Assembly (NCBI GenBank): GCA_045530865.1
Contig: JAZSCX010000080.1
Location: forward strand, 1-17,877
DNA length: 17,877 nt
From: Avoscillospira sp045530865
GTDB lineage: Bacteria; Bacillota; Clostridia; Oscillospirales; Oscillospiraceae
Direction: 5' to 3'
Part shown: positions 14,943-17,877 of the stretch, one piece after another
Numbering within the stretch: the stretch's first letter is position 1
How the letters are laid out: each line of letters begins with the position of its first letter
Position numbers and translations under genes: made by a program
The notes under the pieces: model-generated
Told to the model about the DNA's origin: nothing
Database searches by the model: none
The model's input: only the letters and a program-made list of their open reading frames with translations

Positions 14943-15485
14943 TTATGCCTTTCGGAAAATGGTGATCCAGGTTTTGCCGTATTTATAATCCTTACAGCGC
15001 TGCAAACCGGAAATTTCCAGATCCAACTGCTTTTCAGCCGGTCTTTCACAGATTATTATACCACGCTCAGAAAGAATGTCAATTTCTGATATTTTATTTA
15101 GGGCATTTTCCAGAAAAATCTCTGCATAAGGCGGGTCCAGAAAGACAATATCAAAGGTTTCTCTGCAGGTTTTCAGGTAGGATAGATAATCCAGATTGAC
15201 AATCCGTGCCCGGTCGGACAGTTTTGTCAGCTGCAAATTTTCCCGGACTAGATTGCAGGCTGTTCTCCACTCGTCCACAAATACCGCAGACTGGGCGCCG
15301 CGGCTCAATGCTTCAATGCCCATCTGTCCGGTTCCGGCAAACAGATCCAGAAAACGGGCGCCCTGCACTTCAAACTGAATAGCAGAAAACAGTGCTTCCT
15401 TTACCCGGTCGGCAGTCGGTCTGGTTTTCAGTCCATCCGGCGTTTTGAGCCGCACACCTTTTGCAGAGCCGGTGATCACTCTCAT
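14943..15485 (-). CDS. rsmD: 16S rRNA (guanine966-N2)-methyltransferase RsmD
   Basis: RsmD methylates G966 of 16S rRNA in the assembled 30S subunit using S-adenosylmethionine. The 180 residues match the family. Motifs seen are the N-terminal RVITGSAKG and TRPTADRVKEALFS, the SAM-binding loop DLFAGTGQMGIEALSRGA (47-64), and catalytic DPPY (117-120). AGGAGG lies 7 nt before the ATG, and the ATGA at 15482-15485 overlaps the uvrC stop by four bases. coaD follows after one base. All motifs are intact. Confidence 0.97.
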   Translation of the reverse strand: MRVITGSAKGVRLKTPDGLKTRPTADRVKEALFSAIQFEVQGARFLDLFAGTGQMGIEALSRGAQSAVFVDEWRTACNLVRENLQLTKLSDRARIVNLDYLSYLKTCRETFDIVFLDPPYAEIFLENALNKISEIDILSERGIIICERPAEKQLDLEISGLQRCKDYKYGKTWITIFRKA

Positions 15486-17311
15486 GCTTCTTCCTCCTGT
15501 TTTTGATGAAAAAAGTTATAAACTGCTTCCGCTTGTCTGCCGGGAAGAACCTGTTCCAATTCTGAAACAGAAGCTTTTTTTATGGCGGAAACGGAGCGGA
15601 ATTTGGAAAGCAGCGCTTTTTTGCGTACAGCACCAATACCGGAAATCTGATCCAAAACAGATTCCTGCACGCGTTTGCTCTGCAGCAGCCGATGATAATC
15701 GATTGCAAAGCGGTGGGTTTCCTCCTGAATCTGACCGATCAGAGAAAACACAGACGGATGGGCCTGAATACTGATCTCCCGCCCTTCTGCCGTCACCAGT
15801 GCTCTGCTGCGATGCCGGTCATCCTTCACCATGCCGAACACAGGAAAATGCAGTTCCATTTCTCTCAATACATTTTCAGCCGTCTGTGCATGCGCAATGC
15901 CGCCATCGATCAGCAAAAGATCCGGTTGATCGGAAAAACCATCATCCTGATTTGTAAACCGTCGGAACCGCCGCTGCAAAACCTGCGCCATGGACCGATA
16001 GTCATCCTGATCGGAAAGCCCCTCGATTTTGAAGCGTTTATAGTCCTTTTTCCTCGGTTTTCCGTCTACAAAAACCACCATGGACGCAACGATATCCGTT
16101 CCGGCGGTATTGGAAATATCGAAAGACTCCATTCTCACCGGCTTTTCCGGCAGATCCAACAGATTTTGCAGCAAGTGAAGCGTGCTGGCGGTTCGTTCAT
16201 CCTTGGAGGTGACACGTTCAGTTTCCTCCTCCGCATTTTTATTGGCGAGCTCAACCAACCTAACACCATCGCCCCGTTGGGGCACACGGATGTGTACGCG
16301 CTTGTTCAGGTTCTGATACAGCAGGTCAGAAAACAGCTCCGCATCCTCCATTTCGCAAGGCAGGAGAATTTCCTTGGGCGCACAGTTTCTGGCCAAATAA
16401 TACTGCTTGACCAAAGAGGATACGGCCTCTTCCCTGCTGCCGCAGATCGGAACGATCTCAAAACTCTTGTCCAGCAAGCTGCCATCTACATAGTGCAGTA
16501 CCGTAAAGCATGCCTTTGCAGAGCCCTCGTAATAGCCAATCACGTCGGTATGTGCCATCGTGCCTGCTGTGACAAGCTGCTTTTTGCCCAGATTTTCAAT
16601 GGCAATCACCCTGTCACGCAGGACAGCCGCACGTTCAAACTCCAATGCTTCTGCCGCCTCTTCCATTTGCTGTCTGAGGGTGTGCGAGATTTGTTTATAT
16701 TTTCCCTGAAGCAACAGAACGACCTGCTTCATAATCTCCCGATACTCCTGCGGAGATCGGCTCAATTGACACCAGGCATCACAATTGTTCATGTGATAAT
16801 TCAAGCAGGGACGATCTTTTCCCAAGTCTCTGGGAAAAACTTTTCCGCATCCGGGCAGCTTGAAGGTCAGCCGAATAGTATCCATCAGCTGCTGGGTGAC
16901 AAAACGGCCGCCGTAGGGGCCATAGTATTGAGCACCATCATCTACCACACGATTGACCATGGTCATAACAGGATATTCTTCCCGGAGATCGAGCCGTACA
17001 TACGGATAACCCTTATCATCTTTCAGAAGAATGTTATACTTGGGCATATGGCGCTTGATCAGAGAACATTCCAGAACCAGCGCTTCAAATTCCGATGCAG
17101 CAATAATCACATCAAAATGATCGATCATGGAGACCATTTTCCGCGTTTTGGGTGAATGGGAGGCAGAATCCAGAAAATATTGACTGACACGGTTTCGTAG
17201 CTTTTTAGCTTTGCCCACATAAATCACACAGCCGGACTTGTCCTGCATGAGATACACGCCGGGAGACATGGGCAGAGAATGAGCTTTATCGCGCAATTCG
17301 TCAAACGTCAA
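15482..17311 (-). CDS. uvrC: Excinuclease ABC subunit C (UvrC)
   Basis: UvrC makes both incisions around a lesion after loading by UvrAB. From the TTG at 17311 it has 609 residues, near the usual 600. The TTG is chosen because AGGAGG lies 8 nt upstream; an earlier TTG at 17344 sits inside the terminator stem of the preceding gene. Domains in order: GIY-YIG nuclease (GVYLMQDKSGCVIYVGKAKK, about 18-37), a UVR motif (EEAAEALEFERAAVLRDRV), the RNase H-like 5' nuclease with SFDISNTAG and LLIDGG, and a C-terminal helix-hairpin-helix pair (ISGIGAVRKKALLSKF). It shares a four-base overlap with rsmD. I see no promoter between the HPr terminator and this gene. Confidence 0.97.
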   Translation of the reverse strand: MTFDELRDKAHSLPMSPGVYLMQDKSGCVIYVGKAKKLRNRVSQYFLDSASHSPKTRKMVSMIDHFDVIIAASEFEALVLECSLIKRHMPKYNILLKDDKGYPYVRLDLREEYPVMTMVNRVVDDGAQYYGPYGGRFVTQQLMDTIRLTFKLPGCGKVFPRDLGKDRPCLNYHMNNCDAWCQLSRSPQEYREIMKQVVLLLQGKYKQISHTLRQQMEEAAEALEFERAAVLRDRVIAIENLGKKQLVTAGTMAHTDVIGYYEGSAKACFTVLHYVDGSLLDKSFEIVPICGSREEAVSSLVKQYYLARNCAPKEILLPCEMEDAELFSDLLYQNLNKRVHIRVPQRGDGVRLVELANKNAEEETERVTSKDERTASTLHLLQNLLDLPEKPVRMESFDISNTAGTDIVASMVVFVDGKPRKKDYKRFKIEGLSDQDDYRSMAQVLQRRFRRFTNQDDGFSDQPDLLLIDGGIAHAQTAENVLREMELHFPVFGMVKDDRHRSRALVTAEGREISIQAHPSVFSLIGQIQEETHRFAIDYHRLLQSKRVQESVLDQISGIGAVRKKALLSKFRSVSAIKKASVSELEQVLPGRQAEAVYNFFHQKQEEEA

Positions 17312-17327
17312 TAGATTCACCTCCTGA

Positions 17328-17368
17328 TTCAAAAACTGCCTCAAAAACGATCCCCGTTTTTGAGGCAG
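17328..17368 (-). terminator. Intrinsic terminator of the HPr-like gene, abutting the uvrC ribosome site
   Basis: A 14-bp perfect stem (17336-17349 with 17355-17368) around a 5-base loop is followed on the minus strand by TTTTTGAATC. The U tract ends a few bases from AGGAGG of uvrC, so this element must either leak or contain a hidden uvrC promoter. Confidence 0.85.
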
Positions 17369-17384
17369 TCATGGTATATGAGAA

Positions 17385-17645
17385 TTAGAAGATCTCCCTG
17401 ATCAGCATTTCAGTCAATGCATTGACCGCTTCCTCTTCATCGGGACCTTCCGCAATCAGGCTGATGCGAGTGCCCTTGGTAATACCCATGGACAGAACAC
17501 CGAGCAGGCTCTTGGCATTGATCCGACGATCATCCACTTCAATCCAGATGCTGGACTTGAACTCGTTGGCCTTCTGAATAAAATAGGTAGCCTGACGGTT
17601 GTACAAACCGGATTCACATTTGACAATGGATTGCTGCATATACAT
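17385..17645 (-). CDS. HPr-family protein with Tyr at position 15 (Crh-like)
   Basis: The 86 residues have the length and fold pattern of HPr, the phosphocarrier of the sugar phosphotransferase system. The active-site loop normally GLHARPA here reads GLYNRQA, so residue 15 is Tyr rather than the phospho-accepting His. The regulatory segment NAKSLLGVLSMGI keeps Ser46, the HPr kinase site. This is the arrangement of Crh in Bacillus (Gln15, Ser46), which cannot carry phosphate in the PTS but acts in CcpA-mediated catabolite control. A carbon-regulatory role is therefore inferred. The ATG at 17645 has AAGGAG 9 nt upstream. The gene has its own promoter and terminator and appears monocistronic. 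Confidence 0.92.
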   Translation of the reverse strand: MYMQQSIVKCESGLYNRQATYFIQKANEFKSSIWIEVDDRRINAKSLLGVLSMGITKGTRISLIAEGPDEEEAVNALTEMLIREIF

Positions 17646-17679
17646 AGTATGACACTCCTTGTAACGAGCTTATAAAACT

Positions 17680-17707
17680 ATTTTAGCAACTTTTATAAAA
17701 AAGTCAA
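17680..17707 (-). promoter_or_regulatory. Sigma-A promoter of the HPr-like gene
   Basis: On the minus strand TTGACT (17702-17707) and TAAAAT (17680-17685) are separated by 16 bases, each with one mismatch to consensus, about 35 bp before the start codon. No clear cre operator was recognised around it. Confidence 0.65.
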
Positions 17708-17776
17708 TGCCGATTATGTGAATTCGACAATTGTAACTGTAGGTGTTACAATGATGTGTGACAAATAGAAAAAAGA

Positions 17777-17854
17777 ATAGTGAATAGGGCTGGCCTGTGT
17801 TAAGGTTGAGTTGCTCAGACAAAACCGAAAGGCAGGTGCCATCCTATTCACTAT
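17777..17854 (+). repeat. Inverted repeat covering the start codon of the edge ORF
   Basis: ATAGTGAATAGG (17777-17788) is the perfect complement of CCTATTCACTAT (17843-17854). TGGC-CTG and CAG-GT-GCCA just inside can extend the stem with small bulges. The 3' arm includes the AT of the ATG at 17853. RNA read from upstream would fold the start codon into the stem; RNA started inside the loop would not. Confidence 0.6.
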
Positions 17855-17877
17855 GAGTAAGATAACACAAGACATGC
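17853..17877 (+). CDS. Partial 5' end of a probable IS transposase/integrase
   Basis: An ATG at 17853 opens a plus-strand frame reading MSKITQDM up to the window edge, so only eight residues are visible. Openings of the form M-(S/A)-K-x-T-Q-(D/E)-M are familiar from helix-turn-helix plus integrase-core transposases of gut Clostridia, but eight residues cannot prove it. Supporting context: it is the only plus-strand gene, it is divergent from the HPr gene, and it follows a start-sequestering inverted repeat typical of insertion sequences. No good Shine-Dalgarno lies at the usual distance. Confidence 0.35.

Noticed and set aside
15692..17155. A plus-strand open frame of about 490 codons opposite uvrC
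   Set aside because: It lies wholly within uvrC, shows no motifs and has antisense-type composition.

Overview
The window looks like chromosomal DNA from an endospore-forming, mid-GC member of the Clostridia, most likely Oscillospirales (Ruminococcaceae-like). The evidence is a complete spoIIAA-spoIIAB-sigF operon, a YunB sporulation protein, a valS T-box leader, purine-rich Shine-Dalgarno sites, several TTG/GTG starts, and G/C-rich nested-palindrome intergenic repeats of a kind I associate with gut Oscillospiraceae. The genus is not resolved. Every supported complete gene lies on the minus strand, so transcription runs from high to low coordinates. The only plus-strand gene is a fragment at the right edge.

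Reading in the direction of transcription: (1) 17.9-17.3 kb holds the first codons of a probable transposase on the plus strand, behind a start-codon-sequestering inverted repeat, then a monocistronic HPr-like gene with Tyr at position 15 (Crh-like), its promoter and its terminator. (2) 17.3-13.9 kb holds a tightly packed cluster uvrC-rsmD-coaD-coiled-coil protein, with 4-nt or 1-nt junctions that imply translational coupling. (3) 13.9-11.0 kb holds a promoter, a valine T-box leader (GUC specifier) and valS. (4) 10.96-9.45 kb holds a terminator hairpin followed at once by spoIIAA-spoIIAB-sigF, the forespore sigma-F switch. (5) 9.44-4.26 kb holds a promoter and the cluster pcrA-yunB-ligA, a repair helicase and NAD-dependent ligase with a sporulation membrane protein between them. 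(6) 4.25-2.4 kb holds a consensus sigma-A promoter, a PfoR-like PTS EIIC-type membrane protein and a metallo-beta-lactamase-fold protein ended by a strong terminator. (7) 2.35-1.65 kb holds a small four-helix membrane protein and a 320-bp AT-rich stretch with a plus-strand terminator-like hairpin and a doubtful small ORF. (8) 1.6-0.28 kb holds a short SpoIIM-like membrane protein and xerD. (9) 1-278 holds no gene, only a MITE-like palindromic element and two further hairpins.

The main themes are genome maintenance (UvrC, PcrA, LigA, XerD) and sporulation (SpoIIA operon, YunB, possible SpoIIM). Between them are translation and cofactor genes (ValS, RsmD, CoaD) and a carbon-regulation HPr paralog. 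I did not find a convincing new multi-gene defence or mobile system. The most unusual items are the Tyr15 HPr, the hairpin over the transposase start, the terminator placed against the spoIIAA ribosome-binding site downstream of T-box-controlled valS, the orphan EIIC plus MBL pair, and the plus-strand terminator with no plus-strand gene.
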